Positions 26,732 through 42,000 of a DNA stretch of 64,000 nt are shown here, in pieces. Origin of the DNA: Anisakis pegreffii (Eukaryota; Nematoda; Chromadorea; Rhabditida; Anisakidae). The notes beneath the pieces were generated by a model. It was not told the origin of the DNA, ran no database searches, and saw only the letters and a list, made by a program, of their open reading frames with translations. The stretch spans positions 1 to 64,000 of the forward strand of contig JAPYMA010000372.1 in assembly GCA_035041965.1 (NCBI GenBank). The letters are read 5' to 3'. Each line of letters starts with the position of its first letter. Position 1 is the stretch's first letter. Made by a program: the position numbers and the translations under genes.

Positions 26732-29700
26732 TTACCTGGATATGAACCAGTGCTCGGCACAGTCAATAAACGCATTAATTGCCGAAATGACGGATATTCG
26801 AAGGAAGGAGATCGCAGTGCTAAATGCGCTTGGTAAATGTGCGCAATTCTTCAACAATTGATTATCATATGCAATTCATTATTATCAGTTGTCAGTGTGA
26901 TCTCATAAAATTAAATGTTTGTGTTCATCTGATGCCGCAAAATTGAATCGCGAGGAGAGTAACTCTTTCAACATTTAATATTGAACCATCAAAATATCCC
27001 GATATCCCTCTATACAAGTTTCAGTCATATATATAACAAGCGTAATCGCCTTTACACTAAACTCTCAATTTAAGATGTTTATATAAGAACTTGATGAAAA
27101 TCGTTCAGGTATTGCGTGAAGAGTTTGTTATCCATAGTGCATTGTTGTGCTACTTGAATATTTCTCGTGATCAATATTCACATTGAACAATTATAGGTTT
27201 CAGTAGAACAGCTGCAAAGTTATTTCGTTCTAATTTTTGCAGAAGATGGTCATGAAGAGTTACTTTTACGTAGGAGATTGATATGATGCTGTGTTGAAGT
27301 AATGAATGCGATTGAACTTATCTAAAACAGATGTTTCTGTATGAATGTGCGATAAAGCTGATAAAATGTTTGTGAATTAACGAGCATAAGCACGTATGAC
27401 GCTTGATATGCCATAATGGCGCCGTGAAATGATAAGCATTGATTGCAAGTGTGATCAGAAAGAGTGCCCGTTTAATGCATTACATTCACATCTTATCATC
27501 AAACCCATATTACCATCACACTATTTTTATATGCTTCTTCGCTGCACGCATCATTGAGATGTGGAATGCGATGGAGCGTTTTCATAGTCGAGAAGTATTC
27601 CATCAAATCATTCTTCGTTTTTTAATCATTCATCCAGAATCATGCAGTTTTCTGTCGCTATATCCTATCTTAACAGTATGTGCGTTTCCTAATTGCGTTA
27701 TTGTAACTGAACAGGCTACACGTGATATTTCAAGGTTCAATGTTACAAGTTGAAAATGGCACTCAGTGACCAAGATGGCTTGAAATGTCAATGAATATTC
27801 TTATTTGTAGGGATTTCTACTATCAGCTATTATATCGATTACATTATCATTTACTAGCCACCGAATACAATGACCGATAAGACGATAAATAATATGTACA
27901 TAATCTCTGTACAATGCAACGTCTGAAATTTTGATCCGAACTTGAATGACTTTAGTCACTTATTAATCTTTTTGCGAGAATACAACTGATCATAACTTAA
28001 AACAGCGCATGAAGATGGGCCAGGCATTTTGAATGTTGGTGAGTGACAATGCTGACTCGCATAGACTTCGAGATTTTGTGTGCGAATGTGCACTGATTTG
28101 TTCGAACATTTTAGCGGTTCAAGCATTCGATTGTCCCTGTAAACAGCACAAAAGCAGCTGAAATGCCATGTTCATAGTTTCAAGTATATGAGGAATTTAT
28201 GAGCTGCTCATCATCACATTCCATTCTGAATTTATGCTCGAAAAAAGAAATTATTCGATTTCTCAAAGATGAAAATGCAGTAAAGAAAAATTTTACACTT
28301 TGAAAGCATTTGCGATGTAATGTTAAATGTCTCAGAATTCAGTTGAAAGCACTCGACATTTGATATTCAATCACTATTTGAGTGATTGAAAAATAATTCA
28401 TTGCTTTCAGGATTCGATAGGTGAGACCATAGTCGCAGTAATGAATGGTGACATCATCGATGAATGTGATGATTCGACTGGAATAAGTGTCCCGAACGAT
28501 AATATGCACTTTGCGGAAACACAGCAAACGTTCGTTATGCATGCATTATAATCATCAGTATAATTCGGTAGTTCTCAATTGAATTCCATCAATATACGTA
28601 CAATGCATCAATTCCTTCATTCAACTCTCTCACATGAACGAACAATGATGATACTTTGAAGCTGCTCACAAGGGTATCATTAAAGATCAATCCCTACAAC
28701 GGGATAATTACATCATAAAAAGATTCTTACTTTCAGGCAAAACAATGAGCTACAAGATGCATTGAATGGTATCCTTGATAATTTGATTGGCGAGCAAAAT
28801 CGATGGACTATTTCATTATATCTGCCGATGAGGCAATGTGGTCATCGAAGCAGACAATCGACCAGCAGTCTGAATGAAACCGAAACGAGAACACTTGATT
28901 CTTCTGACGATCGACATCATCTACTTGGGAAGCGTCGCAAAATTTCGTTGGGCTCGAGCGATAAAGGAAATGAGCAGTTGTATCCAGTCGCAAAACGGAG
29001 TCACTCAAAACCCGAGAAACATGTCAAGTTTGATGATCCAGTTCCACACTTTATAATATCACCGATAACATCGCCATTCTGCAAGTCGTCGAATCAGTCG
29101 CGTTTTCAAGCATCGTTGGAAGACGAGACCTCATCTTATGATCAGTCATTCGCTGAGCAAATTCCATCTGAATCCGAGATTGAAACAGCGACCACATCAA
29201 CGAGCGAGTGCACAAGTTCTCTGTCTATAGACGAATTGAGGTTTGTTGATGAGTTACAGAGGGAATGCTTCAATGATGCTATTCTCGACGTACAAAGGTT
29301 GCTCACCTCCGCAGCTCAGTTGCATTCATCCAGCACTGAATATCACGATGAATGTGCAATGCATAATGCAAATCAGAAAATGCAACAAGCTGATCAAATG
29401 ACTGAAGAGGAAATACGTAACGATCTAAAGCATGATGCAGTTGATAATGCTCAGGAGTGCTATCAAGATATCCCGGCAGAACACTCGTATTTCTATGAAT
29501 CGTACAGCCCTTGCAATGAAGCTGGCACGAAGCTTGACAGCGGATTGGACGCTAACGGAATTGAAATATCTTATCAATCGGAACCTGAGAACAATGGGGC
29601 GGTACGTGAACTAAATGGGAATATTGAAGAAGAGCAGAAAAAAGGAGCGTCAAGTGTATCGAACAGAGCAGATGATGAATTGCAGAATGGTTCGGAAAGT

Positions 29701-31483
29701 GAACAGAGACATTCGATCGTATCCGCCGAAAATATGATCTCGGATTCGGTGAAGAAGCGGGATGGAACATCGGAAGAGTTGGAAGTTCATGAGAATTCCG
29801 TTTCAAATTTGCGCTCGTCAAACGGAATGCAAACTGAGCAACAGAATGGATCAAATGTGGAAGCGAATCATTCAAAACAATCATGTGACTCTCACGAGAA
29901 CGTAATGCGGAAATCCGAAATGGAGCAAACGAATTCCTGCTTGGACGCAGTCAATAAAGGTGCAGTGAAAGTGTATGACGACAACTCAAGAGAATCTGAT
30001 GAAGATTCGACGATTTTTTTAATATGTCACACAGACGAAGTGCACCATCCGCATGGTGTTTATGCCGAACAGTCTCACAACAATGAGCCCCTCAGGCCGT
30101 CTTTAACATTCTACGAAACAAAGTTCACGACTTCAGTTAATGACACGACTTCTCAAGCGATTCTCATTTCGCCTCGTCAGCTTAACTCCGCTGACACCGG
30201 CAGCCAACAAAGTAGTGCTCAGATATCTTTGCCCCTCGTAATGAAAAGTTTCGATGGTAACCATCAAGTCACTAATGAACCACCGATTCAAGGTTTGGCT
30301 GAGATCAGTTATCAGCGAACGTCATTATTCTCCTCTGTTTCAGATACTTCTTACAGAACATCTGAAATTTCATCGCTCACTGACGCTGTATCATCAACGT
30401 CTAGCGATCGTGAGGCATTCGTACCACAACCAGATGATAATAATAATAATGTGAATGTTAATAAACAAACCACGCCATATTTAAGTGTCAAAGAACGTAT
30501 CGCAATAAGAGAGGAACAAATCAAGCAATCAATGAAGCCAAAACCGTTGATTCTAAACCGCAGTGCACGAATCCGTCATCGAACATTCTCATTGGATTCC
30601 AGTCTTATAAACGACACTGAACGACTACAAACTTCACAAAGCATTTCAGAACCTTCGAAGTCGACCGATGAACTGGAATGCGGTCGTCTCAGCGTGCATG
30701 AAATGATTTTACTGCATGAACGTCAACTACGCGCAATCGAAGATCAGTCGAAACAAAGAGCTAGTCTCAAAAGACCCACATCGAAGCAATACCCAATGAA
30801 CAATGATTTCACTCAACATGCGGCATCAGAACCGATATTATATGATGCACAAAATTCAGTATCATCGATGCATCATAGTCTAGAAGCAATGAACGACGAT
30901 CATACAAAAGTCAGTTCAGAGGAAAATCTGAAGTTGAGCGAACCTGAGCAGCCAACTGAGATGATATTGGAGGATCATTCAACAGCTTTGAACAATGAAA
31001 GTGAGTTCGAACATGTGAGCGTTCAGCAACTTGTACGAGAGCATGAACGAAGATTGAAATGCATCGAAGAAACGGCCACTGTTCGAAGTCAGGCATTGAA
31101 AAAGCATCAAGCGGACACATCCAAGACACCACTCATAAGCAAAGTTGAACAGGAGCAGTCCAGATCTGACGGCGTAACTAACATGAATGACGGTGTATGT
31201 GCTGCTGGAGAGGAAGAGTTGAAGCCTGAACGTAATGATGATATCGAATATGAAGCGGAATCGAGCGAAATCGAACAAAATCAAAATTGCACTTCGTATC
31301 AACCAGAGAGCGGCGACCAACAAAGTGCAACGTCACCTCGGTATCCGGTCAAATATTTGATTGAACTAAAAGAAAAGCAAATTCGTGAAATGATGATGCT
31401 TGACGAGTGTAAATACAGGCAAATACATCGTTCAAAATCACATTCCGAACAGTCCAGCGGAACTTCTTATTCTGATGAGGTTG
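26732..31483 (+). CDS. Coiled-coil and acidic disordered protein with four helical repeats (5' part of a large gene)
   Basis: Not recognised. Exons that can be supported are 26732-26833 (coil, for example INALIAEMTDIRRKEIAVLN), 28412-28529 and 28737-31483. The last two join in phase. An earlier exon ending at 26536 is possible, and at least one junction is missing. The big exon encodes about 915 residues: a short coil (NNELQDALNGILDNL), a basic patch, then a long Ser/Glu/Gln-rich region with no predicted fold. Near its end are four copies of a charged helix of about 19 residues with an SV/PV head: YLSVKERIAIREEQIKQSM (30478-30534), RLSVHEMILLHERQLRAIE (30685-30741), HVSVQQLVREHERRLKCIE (31012-31068) and RYPVKYLIELKEKQIREM (31339-31392). 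A donor at 31483 (phase 1) fits the acceptor at 36071, so this is probably the N-terminal part of the PH/actin-like gene. A separate gene is the alternative. Confidence 0.7.
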
Positions 31484-34400
31484 GTGGTTCAATATTACTC
31501 TTTTTGAACTAAGCCAAAATTTGCTTTAAGATTTGATCGTTTTGATCATAGTATGAATGATATGGTTATGTTATTGTTTGCTTCTGATTATTCAAAAAAG
31601 TTTGCGAGATGCATCAAGTCGAAATTCTCGACTGTTGGATTTGCTTGGTGGACAGGAAAGATTGATGAATGGCTTCAACTTTTTAATGGTGTCATTGTTT
31701 TAATGGTGTCATCGGTGCATCTTAGTTTAGAAGCACTCTAGGAACATTTGCTTCGCTCTTCTCAGAACAAGTTTCATTTTTCAGCAGATCAAACATTAGT
31801 GCATCACAACGGAACATTTCGGAAGATCAAGCATTATGATATTTTTCGTCAGTCGGTTATTCTCCTCGATATTCCACTTTTTCCATTTCATCAAGAACTG
31901 ATTGTCTAAGACAAAAGAATGCTTCAAGCAGCTCAAAATTTTGGTTTACGATAGGTAGAGCACTCGAAAGTATGATCAAGCTCAAAATTATGATGTAGTA
32001 TTGATTGAAGTACATCACTTCTGCAACATTTCGTTATCAATTATCAAATGCTGTTTTGTGTACTATTAAGTTCAATGTTGGCAGCGACCGAATTGCTTGA
32101 TCATATTAGTAGCTCAAAAATCGATCAACTGAAAAACTAACATTGCTCACGTATTAAGCCTTTCTAAGTACTGCGTTTTATAACGTTCTCTGATCCGTAA
32201 TCGTTTTGTATCATTATTTAACGCTTTTGATAAAGTTGAATTCTTTCGTGCTCATTGATCGAATATCTTCATTCTATGTAAAACCTCTAAAAAATATTCA
32301 AACCAAGTGTTGCTTTACAACTTATTTGAATAATGGATACTCACCATATGACATCTTCAAACTAATTTGTCAAATAAACCTAACGAAGGTTTGTCATCTA
32401 AATGGAGCACATTATTATTTAATTAGTCCAATGATTCACTAATGCCTTTCCACTGACAAACGACATAGGCCAAATTGCAGAACGATTGATGGGTAGTGAG
32501 CAATAAGCTGGAACGGAACGCTTGAATGAGTTTCTTCGCAATTATCAATGTCAATCCTGATATTTTCATTGCTTTTGTAATGCAACTAAAATGAGAGTGT
32601 TTTCTGGCGAATGTAAACTGTTCAGAGTTGAGTTAGCTTTTTTTGATTGCTTGAAAATGTGATTTTTGCTGGATGTGAAGAGCACATTATTCATATTCAT
32701 TCATGTGTTTAGTGTGCCGAATAATTTGCTCTCATCTTCGAGAATACTCTGCCAAATAGTTTGTATTCATTATTCTTGCATCATTCTGTTTTAATGTGCT
32801 TGACTTTATGTGCTTGTTCGCCCGTCTTACGATTCAGCATATTCAAAAACGTATTTGGTGCTGTTTTGGATTGTGTAAAAACCACTCGATTGCTTGGTAT
32901 GAATAATCGTTTTTTGACATTTACTTTAACATTCACTGTGGAACTCAAATGCAGTTGTGGCTAAGCAAGCGCAGATTAACGATTGGACGTAGACAAAATA
33001 AACTTCCGAAAAGGAAATTATATCTCACTTTGAGGAAGTTATTTATCGTATAGAAAACTACCAGTGCTTAATTCCTCTACGTGTTTCCTTTCTGACCTTT
33101 CAAAATTGTTAATTTGTTCCATACGTTATGCTATCAGCTTTCTGCAGGCAGACGGACGCTCCGTCGGTTTGCCTGGCCGGCAAACAGAAGCAGTTCTTTT
33201 CAATCTAGTCTTCTTCGTGCTTGTCAAATTTCACTGGCATTTCATATTGTGTTTTACGTTCGAATATGATATTACAGTCAGCAAGGAACAACGATATTAT
33301 AACCAATTTTTCATCCGTGTGGGATATGCATTGTCTGTTGATGATCCATCAAATACACCGCATTTGGAAGTGGAACGAACGCTCTTTTATTAATTGTCAG
33401 ATATGAAGGAGGATGTTAAAAAAAGAAATATATCGTCGTAGACATTGTTTCTTTCAATCTGCTTGCATTCATTTCAATAAATGAAACTCCACATCAAACT
33501 TACTGTTCCATCGAAGTCCATCCACATCAGTTTCATGCTAGGTCAGTATTAATATTCATCCACAAACTAGTAATTCCAAATGGGTCTCTTCTAAGACGGA
33601 CAACGTAATTGCTAAATAAGGAAGAATGAAGTCTCGTTTCTTCGATGCATTATTTCGTTCCAGCTTTTTATACCATACAAGTAAGGTTAGCTGTGATGGT
33701 AACTGCAAAAGGAGTGAATCGCATTATGCACTTGTGCTGCTCTATCATCGGTTGCCAATGTGATGACTGCTTTTAGCATAATTGTTCATAGAGCTATCGC
33801 TATTGAACATCCGTTGATCGTTCCCGGTTTCATTTATTTGAACGGTTCAAATTTTGTGTTGCTTGTACACTACGCAAAATCAGTTTCTGGCCAAAGTGTA
33901 TTCAGTTATCGCGAGAAAACTAATCCGTGTGAGAATATTTAACACCTATGACGACTACATGTTCTTGTGCACATAATTATCGTCTAATGCTATCCATCCA
34001 TTCATACGCCTGAATAAGCATACATATGAAAAAAGTCACAAAATTAGCAAACAACTGCTTTAACATCATATGATATCATGAATTGCTCTCATTTCTATCG
34101 GGAAGAGGTCGTAAATGATCTGAGAATAGCCTAATCACTAACAATTATTACAGTTGAAATGATCAATTCCTCAATGCACAATTGCTATGAAACGATTCAA
34201 ATTTATCCAGACATCTTAGGTTGAACTGCACTAATATTTAGAAGAAGAACCACCTGCGTGGGCCACCGTGACAATTTCTGATAAATAATTTACCAGCGAA
34301 TGCACGGGAACTTTCGCGGAAAGAATTCATTGAGAGGAATCTCATGAGGAGATGGGGGATTTTAAAGCTTTCGCAGTTGCCCTCCATTCTGTATTTATGC

Positions 34401-36070
34401 CCTCGAGAATGTGAGTTCTTAAGAAATTTTTAAAGCATGAACTACAAAACTGAGTGGTTTACAAACTCAGAGCCAACTTTTTAGTGTCATTGGTATCAGT
34501 ACAACATCAGTTCTGCTCTTCTAATCCCGGCCAATTACCGTGATCATTCATAGCCCCTGGGAGGTTTCTATACCTAAATCTGAAACTTAAATTTGCCCAA
34601 ATTTGTCCACTCATATCCGAATTTAAAAACTCGACTCAGCTCCAGCTTCGGCTCCGCATTTCTCAAAGTTTCGTCTCCGGTTGCATCTCGGAACACATGA
34701 GTTATCAGTGATACCAATGCGCCATTCTGTTTGGAACAAAAAGTTTCCCAGTGAAAGGGAAAGATTCACTTGAAAATGAGTGATATATCAGTGTAATTAA
34801 TGTTATCGAGCCTAAGCCAGGCTATGTTTTCGCTTGTATGCATTCATTTTCTTAACCTTATTGGCTGTTTGCGATTTGCAAATCCTCGTTTTTGGCTATT
34901 TTGAAGTCGACAAATTCCAATTGCTTAAGTGTCTTTTCGGCTGGTTGCTTTCATTTTCATCAAGTTTGTCAACTGATGTTTATTTGTTCACATACTCTGC
35001 AATAGCCCAACATTGCATTCTTCTGGCTTATACAAATTTTCAGCAAAATCAATGTTTTTATTCCCTATTTCATTGTCCATCAGTCATTGTTGCGCCTTTC
35101 TTCATACTGTTATTGTTACACTTTCTTGAAATGAGATTAACTGAGTACAAAAAGAGACTTTTGTCTTATTGAACGTTTTGTGTTTGATTTTGAATGAAAC
35201 GAACTTTGAAGTATTGCTCAGTCAGCACTGCCATTCAATATAATGTACATTCATGCATCCAGTTTTTGAATGCCAATCCAAATATGCTCTTATCCGTGAT
35301 CTGCAGTAATGAATATGATCGCATTCATTCTATTTCAACAAGTACCTCTCTACAACTATTATTCGGTAGCTGTTCAAGATCATGCGCGTTCGACGCATTC
35401 AGCAAACTGGAAGCACTTTTTGCAATTGAATATTTCATTTGTTCATTTTATTAACATTAAATGAAACAGATTGTTAATTGTGACTAAACTGCATGATTAT
35501 CGTTGTAAGAAGCAATTATAACATGATGCAGCCAGTATCAGCACTCTCCAAATATGTATTACCATCAAGCCTGTCGATTGTATAATATCATTTCAAATTT
35601 TGTGCATTCGTTCAATACCGCAAATTCCAATCTACCACTGCTCCTTCATGAGCTCTATAAACTAATCAGTTCATAGATTTCATCTCATTTCCATCGTTGA
35701 GAAAACTCCTTTCTGCGGTTCATTGCTGATATTATTAGTGATAGAGATAAGTAAATATTCATCGCAAATAACTACCGCAAGACGCAATCAGTTTTTTTTT
35801 GCTGTAATGGACCATTATTGTCGCTAAATATCAAATTAGTAAATGAAAGTTTTTTTTTGAATTATGTTCATATGTTTTGCCCTTTATGCTTAGGTGATCG
35901 TTATGAGCGATTGTAACTTCTTATCTTAATAATTCGATTACTTTTATAACATCAGTGATATGAGAACATTCCATTTCTCATTACGACCGTGGTTGATGAA
36001 TCAAATAAAAATGTTACAGTACAATTTTGAGATGAGTGCTTCAATTTGCTATTGATAACTTAATTCGAAG
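31484..36070 (+). other. Probable 4.6 kb intron (or intergenic gap)
   Basis: No coding exon supported. Open frames at 33064-33393 and 34834-35172 are hydrophobic and lack splice context. The only structured element is a pair of adjacent hairpins at 33151-33185. Confidence 0.5.
33151..33185. other. Two back-to-back GC-rich hairpins
   Basis: GACGGA-CGC-TCCGTC (33151-33165) is followed one base later by GTTTGCC-TGGCC-GGCAAAC (33167-33185). Both stems are perfect (6 and 7 bp) and clearly more GC-rich than the flanking intron-like DNA. They could be the tip of a structured RNA, an element end, or chance. Confidence 0.5.
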
Positions 36071-39000
36071 AACGTATGGAGACTCTCCTAATTCAGGACG
36101 ATATGGACAATGATGAACTGGAAACGAGCAAAGATTTATCTGTCGCGACGATACGTCGAAAGGATACTCCACCAGTTACACAAACCACACCTGAACAACA
36201 CAGGGTGCTGCTTAACTATGCGAAATCTGCCAATTTGTAAGCGTTTGAATCACATTCATCGATAGGTTTACATTGAATTGTGAGTATACTCACTGATGGT
36301 GCATGTATGGTCAGTATTGCAAGATGTTATTTATTGGTGGCTTCTTTGTCCCTACAAATAGAGAACATTACTGAAGGTATTCTTTAGAAGTAGCAGTCTT
36401 TGTATGAATGAGCAAATATGTATGCATGGTGAATGTAAATAAAAAGTTTTATAACATTTCGGTTGATGCCAAGTTTGATAAAACGAAAAACATAAATGCA
36501 TGCATATCAATCAGCGAATCGACGACCAGTCAACACTTCATTGATTCATATCGCAATGATTGCTTATCAAACCATTGTATGCCACTCACAAATATTCTCA
36601 ATGTCATACATTGTTGGTTAGTTGGATCGTCTGCAGAGGAAAATTGGAATATTTGGGAGGAAATTTTGCAATTAGTTTAGATTTTTTCAATCGTATCACC
36701 TGTTACTCGGTTGTCGGTGCTTTCAATGCGATTTGATGGTGGCTATGAACAGTTCAGTTGATTTCAGAAGTATAGCATTCAGCGAAGAAGAAGAAGCAGA
36801 GTACGAGAAGCGAAAGGAAGAATCGCAAAGGAAGGCTGAAGAACTCTATTCTCCTGGAACAGTCCCTCATATCGCCATCGAACCTGTGGAAGAGCAACGT
36901 TTAGATAAGGTGAATTGTCATACTTTTGAGAGTAATAAGGTGTAGGGAATTTTTTGGTGAATTTCATTGTCGGTCTAGTAACTTCAAGCGGTGAAGGTAG
37001 ATTAAATTTAATTGAGTGAAGATTTTTGTTGGTGTGCGATGCAAATTCGTAATCGTTTTCCTGAATTCATCCATACACACAAATCGATTAACGGTCAAAA
37101 AATATTTACAGATAAACGAGTCGAACTTTATCCAAAGCCTCTCATGTCCTATCGACAACACTGCCAATATGAAAGGTTTTTCGTTTCACATCCTAGATGC
37201 AACTCACAAACAAAAATCATTTTGTCCTATAATATTGCCATCTCAAAATCATTTCTTGCGAATCACCCTCCAAAGTGACATCACTTTTATGTCTTTATCA
37301 GGTCGCATTAAGCATTCAATGCATAGAGTGCAACTTGCTCAGCCAGTGAAAGCAGAGTCACATTGAGAGTTCAATGGCCCATTGATTTACCGAATGCAAA
37401 TGTCTGACATGAGAGACTCGATTGATCCATGATAACTCCAACAATCATGACTGTGTGAAACTGAGACTTGCAAAATTTGTTCATAAACTTCACCTCAGTC
37501 AGAAAGCTGTGAAGAATTTTCCCGAACCGCATACAACTGCACAGCATCGGGGACCAGCCAGGCCTAAATAAAGCATAAACATTCATATGTGAAATAACGG
37601 ACTGAGTAGTTGTGGTGGAATCAGCAAGCAAAATAAGCATTGTGACCAAAAACGCAAAACTAAAACAAATTTCGCTAACTATATTCAGTCGTCACTAAAA
37701 ATTGGATGCTTCATTCGTTTAGGCAACAAAAAACAGTGTTCGGGGCAGCTGGCCGTATCGGTCACGAGAACATCATTAGCTATGATCTGTCAGTCAAAAA
37801 GTGAGATGACAAACTGGGATCTTAACGGAAGATGAGTGAACACTAGTTGGGTCTTTGAGCAGAACGAATCTTTCAAAAGTCATCCACCTTATTAGGTTCA
37901 GGAACCAATAAAATTCCGGTTATTCCTGAGGAGAATGGACGTAAAGAAGTTATTGAAGCACAAGAAGCGGCATACAATGCAGAGATTATCAAACGAATGA
38001 GTCGATCGAATAAATGGATACCAGAGAATGAAGTTAGTAGCTGATTGTGAGTTCTTCTGATGGGTCGTTTTGTCCTCTTTTCAACTTAAAAATTTTGAAA
38101 ACTTTTAAGGGATCGAAAGATTTCATGGAGCCATATGAATTTTGTTTATATGCTCTCAGTTTGCATAAATTTAACCCAAATTCCCAAATAATTGCAAAAA
38201 TTTCAGGAAGATGTGAATGTTCGAGCTAGACGGGCAAATTTCCTTGCTCGAAAAGAAAGTTGGGAGAGACTTAATCAGAATGATGCGATGAGACGAGAAG
38301 ATCAACAGTCACTGCGTATCGCACGTCCGGTTGGCAACGAATACGATAAGATTATTAGGGAATATAATCGACTCGAGAGATCCAAACCGCTCAGTAGAAG
38401 TACCCCTGATATCGTCGCCTCCATCGCAGAACGACCATCAGTACTCTGGTCCAAATCAGATGTTCCTGACAAGACAACTTTAGCATCTTCGCAACGCAAT
38501 ATTTCATCGCAACAATTCGGCTTTCAAAACTCTCTCAGAGGACAAACGAATAATGTTGGGGCAGCCTGGAAATCCAAATGGAGTCCACCTCACTCATACG
38601 TACCGCAATTAATTCCAGCGGCACTGCCCAACAAGAACATAAGCCGACTACCACAGTCAACACGTCATCACTATATTCCAATGCTTCATCACGATTTCAA
38701 TAAACCCATTTCATTCTCATCAGCAACAAAATCACCGATTTATGGCCACGTCGAACCTCGGCATCCTTCAATGGAAGGAACATTCGATAGAAGCCATAAT
38801 CGCTCATATTTTCGATGGAATTCTCTTCCAATGCTGGAAGTCGACGCTGAAGAAGGCACCATGAAAATTGGCGAAAAAAGGTGATTAATTTTCTGTGAAC
38901 GTGGGCGGCTATTTTAGAATAGTTTCAAAAGTTTTAGCTTGAAGAATGAGTTTTACGAACACTGACTTGTTTACTGATGTGATGATAATAATGATGATGA

Positions 39001-42000
39001 TGGTAATGACCTTGGCAACACGATTCTTTTCATGAACCTAACAAACTCTTAGTGTTCACATTCCTTTGTCTTTGCAAATATACGTATATGTCATCGTTCT
39101 TAAAAAATGTGAATGAATGATTTGATTCATTTCTGCATTTCAGAAATCCCCTCGAAAGATGTTCAAAATACTTTTCTGCACACGAGCATTATAGAAAATC
39201 GCTTGATTGAGGAGGATTAATTTGAGAGATGATTTAGGGAAGGGATAATGAGAAGGTCTGATGGTTGAAAGGGGATGGATAATATTGGTGTGATGAGATG
39301 GCAGTGTTGGATAATCGTGTCATGTCATATCGCCGTGTTGTTCTTCTTGTGCAAAGCAAATTGCTCATTGCCAACGACTTAGATCCAGTTCTTTGCAGCA
39401 CACATCTTATATGTTTGCATGTATGCACTGGATTCGAGTCTCGTTTTGGCCTAACGTTTATATCGATTTATAGCCGTATATATCCAAATGCCTATCCATC
39501 TCTTGTCTGCACCAAACAGTTCTTATGCATTCCTAGAACTGCTTCTTTGTTTCTCGATTCTTCTTTATCAACACGCTTGTATTTGCATATCTTGACATTG
39601 CATCTTTAATTGGGTTTCGTCGTTACCCTAACGTCTGTATCCATTCAGCCACAGTTAATGGCCATTCCTGATGTCGTTATCAATCAACATTTCTTTGAAA
39701 TATTGACCGGAAATTTTGCGCACATATTGTTAATCGAATATACCGAGTTGATTTGAAAGCGAGCCGGATTTTTCCTAGTATCCCCTCGCAAAAATCGGAG
39801 GATATCGAAATGCGTTGTTTCCTATCCGATCATCAGTCTACATCCAGAAAATGAGGTTGCTTCATGCCCATGCCAGCCTTTCATCGTTCTCGTCAACTCT
39901 ATGCAATTTACAATTGTTTCCAAGGATAAAATACTGCGGGATCTCGCAAATGACTGTTTTAACCAAAAGTACATTTGATGTATTATTATATGCATTCATT
40001 ACACGTATGTATGCTGGTAAACAACCTTACCTCAGCATTTAACATTGTTTGTTTCCGCCTTCCGTAACCAACATTTCTTATTCTATGATCACTTCTGCTC
40101 ATGTCACCGCATTCGGTCAACCCGCTTTACGGTCAGTGAGTTTAAAGCCTAAGCCTTCTAGTTGTCTGCCTATTGCCCGTTGCTTCAGTTCTACAATCGA
40201 CTTTCAGAAAACCATTATAATTCTGTTGATCGTATACGAGAAACAGTGTATCAATCGTTTCTATAAAGAATTAAGAGTGGAGTCTTTCTTTGTATTTCAT
40301 CTAATAAATAATCAACCAACGTCAATATGCTCGAAAATGAAGGAAAATTTCCATGCGAATAATGAATGGGTTTTGACTGATTATGAACGTGTTCTCGTTG
40401 AACGAATGCAGAAAGACCAGTGAAATGCCTTTATGATTTATACCGAATTCATTAACTCCTATTCGATTGAATAAATTAGCTTAACTTTGCCTCTTCAGCC
40501 AAATTTTTTAAACCTTTCAACTGAATCGTATGTGTTATAATTTTGTTTTAACTTCTATGCCTCTTCATATATGTGCTAAACGTTTTCGTCAATTTTCTAC
40601 GCTTGATTCATTTTCTCTTCAAGGAAAAGAATCCATTTGTTTGATGCTGTTGAAAGACAAAATTAAAAGGCGGTATTAATGCTAAAATAGTACTATTTAA
40701 GTTACTCTTCCCTACATTTCGACTGCTCTCGAGTAAACATTCTTTTGCATTAATTACGTCAACAGATGAAGCAAGCAGTCGTCTTTCAGGGCTCCTCTTT
40801 TATCCTTAATCAATGACACGCTCCTTGCACTACCTAATTCATTTGCATTGCGCGCCGTGCTACTAGCATTCATTTCATACAGCTGGTTGTGTTTTATGCT
40901 ATTCAGTTCTTAATTAAACACTGAATGCATCCAACCAAGCCTTATTATACTATCTCTGAATTTATAAAAATGTAATTAGACGATTTTAAGCTGATCACTA
41001 CTTATTTTCATTCAACGCATCAGTATCTGTGTTCAGATCAACTGAATTTGTTCCTTATGTTTGGTGAGTTTATTCCACCACATTATTGTTTATAAATGAA
41101 TGTGATCTAATTGTGCTATTGTTGCGTTGAGGTGTGATTAATATAGATGAGCGGATGTGAATGTTTCATTTGAATAATGCATTATCACGCAGGTTATTTG
41201 ACGCCTGTCTAAATGCGAGAATAATCACTTAATGGGACGAGGTGAGTAGATGCACATTATTCACAGCTACATCAAACGACGTCAATTATGAGTTGTGTTC
41301 ATCATTTCGCTCTCTTTGCAGTTATTATCACTATGCATTCAGCAGTGTTAGAGAATATGGAAAATGTTATTTCATTATGCGTTTTATTATTGGCAGGATG
41401 TATCATTTTTTTAAAGCTTTGCGTCTAGCAAATTAGTCATCACTACTTCATAGCAAGTTTAGTACAAGAACTGATTCTCCACTCTGTTCCCACGGACAAA
41501 CTTCGCAAAGCATCTTCCCGACTCCGTATCGAAAGGCCTTCCTACCAAACTCACTGCATAAAAAATGATTTTCTACAGAATAAACTTAGTGGAACAAGTA
41601 TTCATTGCTTACAATGTCGCATTCATTGCGCTGATAGTGAGCAACCTTTAGAACACAACATCCCCAATTTTGAATGGTGCCTTAGGATATCGTTGTATAG
41701 CATATGCATGCTTGAGCTTTTTGTTTGTGCTGATCAGAATCTATTGCGAGGATCGTTGTTGAGTCAACAGGACAGGTGTCGATAAATATTTGCTTGATAT
41801 TGTGATTATTAGAGCTGGAACTTCCATATATTTGCTCAACCCTCGCAAACGCTAAATTCGCTCTACTCATATTCCGTTTTACATTTTGCCTCGTAAATAT
41901 TTGCCTATAAATTCAATTTTGCAGTTTCGCTTCTCGTTTCTAAACGTAATTCATAGACCAGAAATTCATGTTATGTTCACGCAGATCGATTGCGGCACGT

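Noticed and set aside
33064..33393. 109-codon frame containing the twin hairpins
   Set aside because: No recognisable domain, overlapping frame in the same DNA, and it lies in a probable intron.
34834..35172. 112-codon hydrophobic frame that could be a membrane protein
   Set aside because: It is low in charged residues and T-rich at DNA level, which produces hydrophobic translations by chance. No start context, exon partner or known domain.
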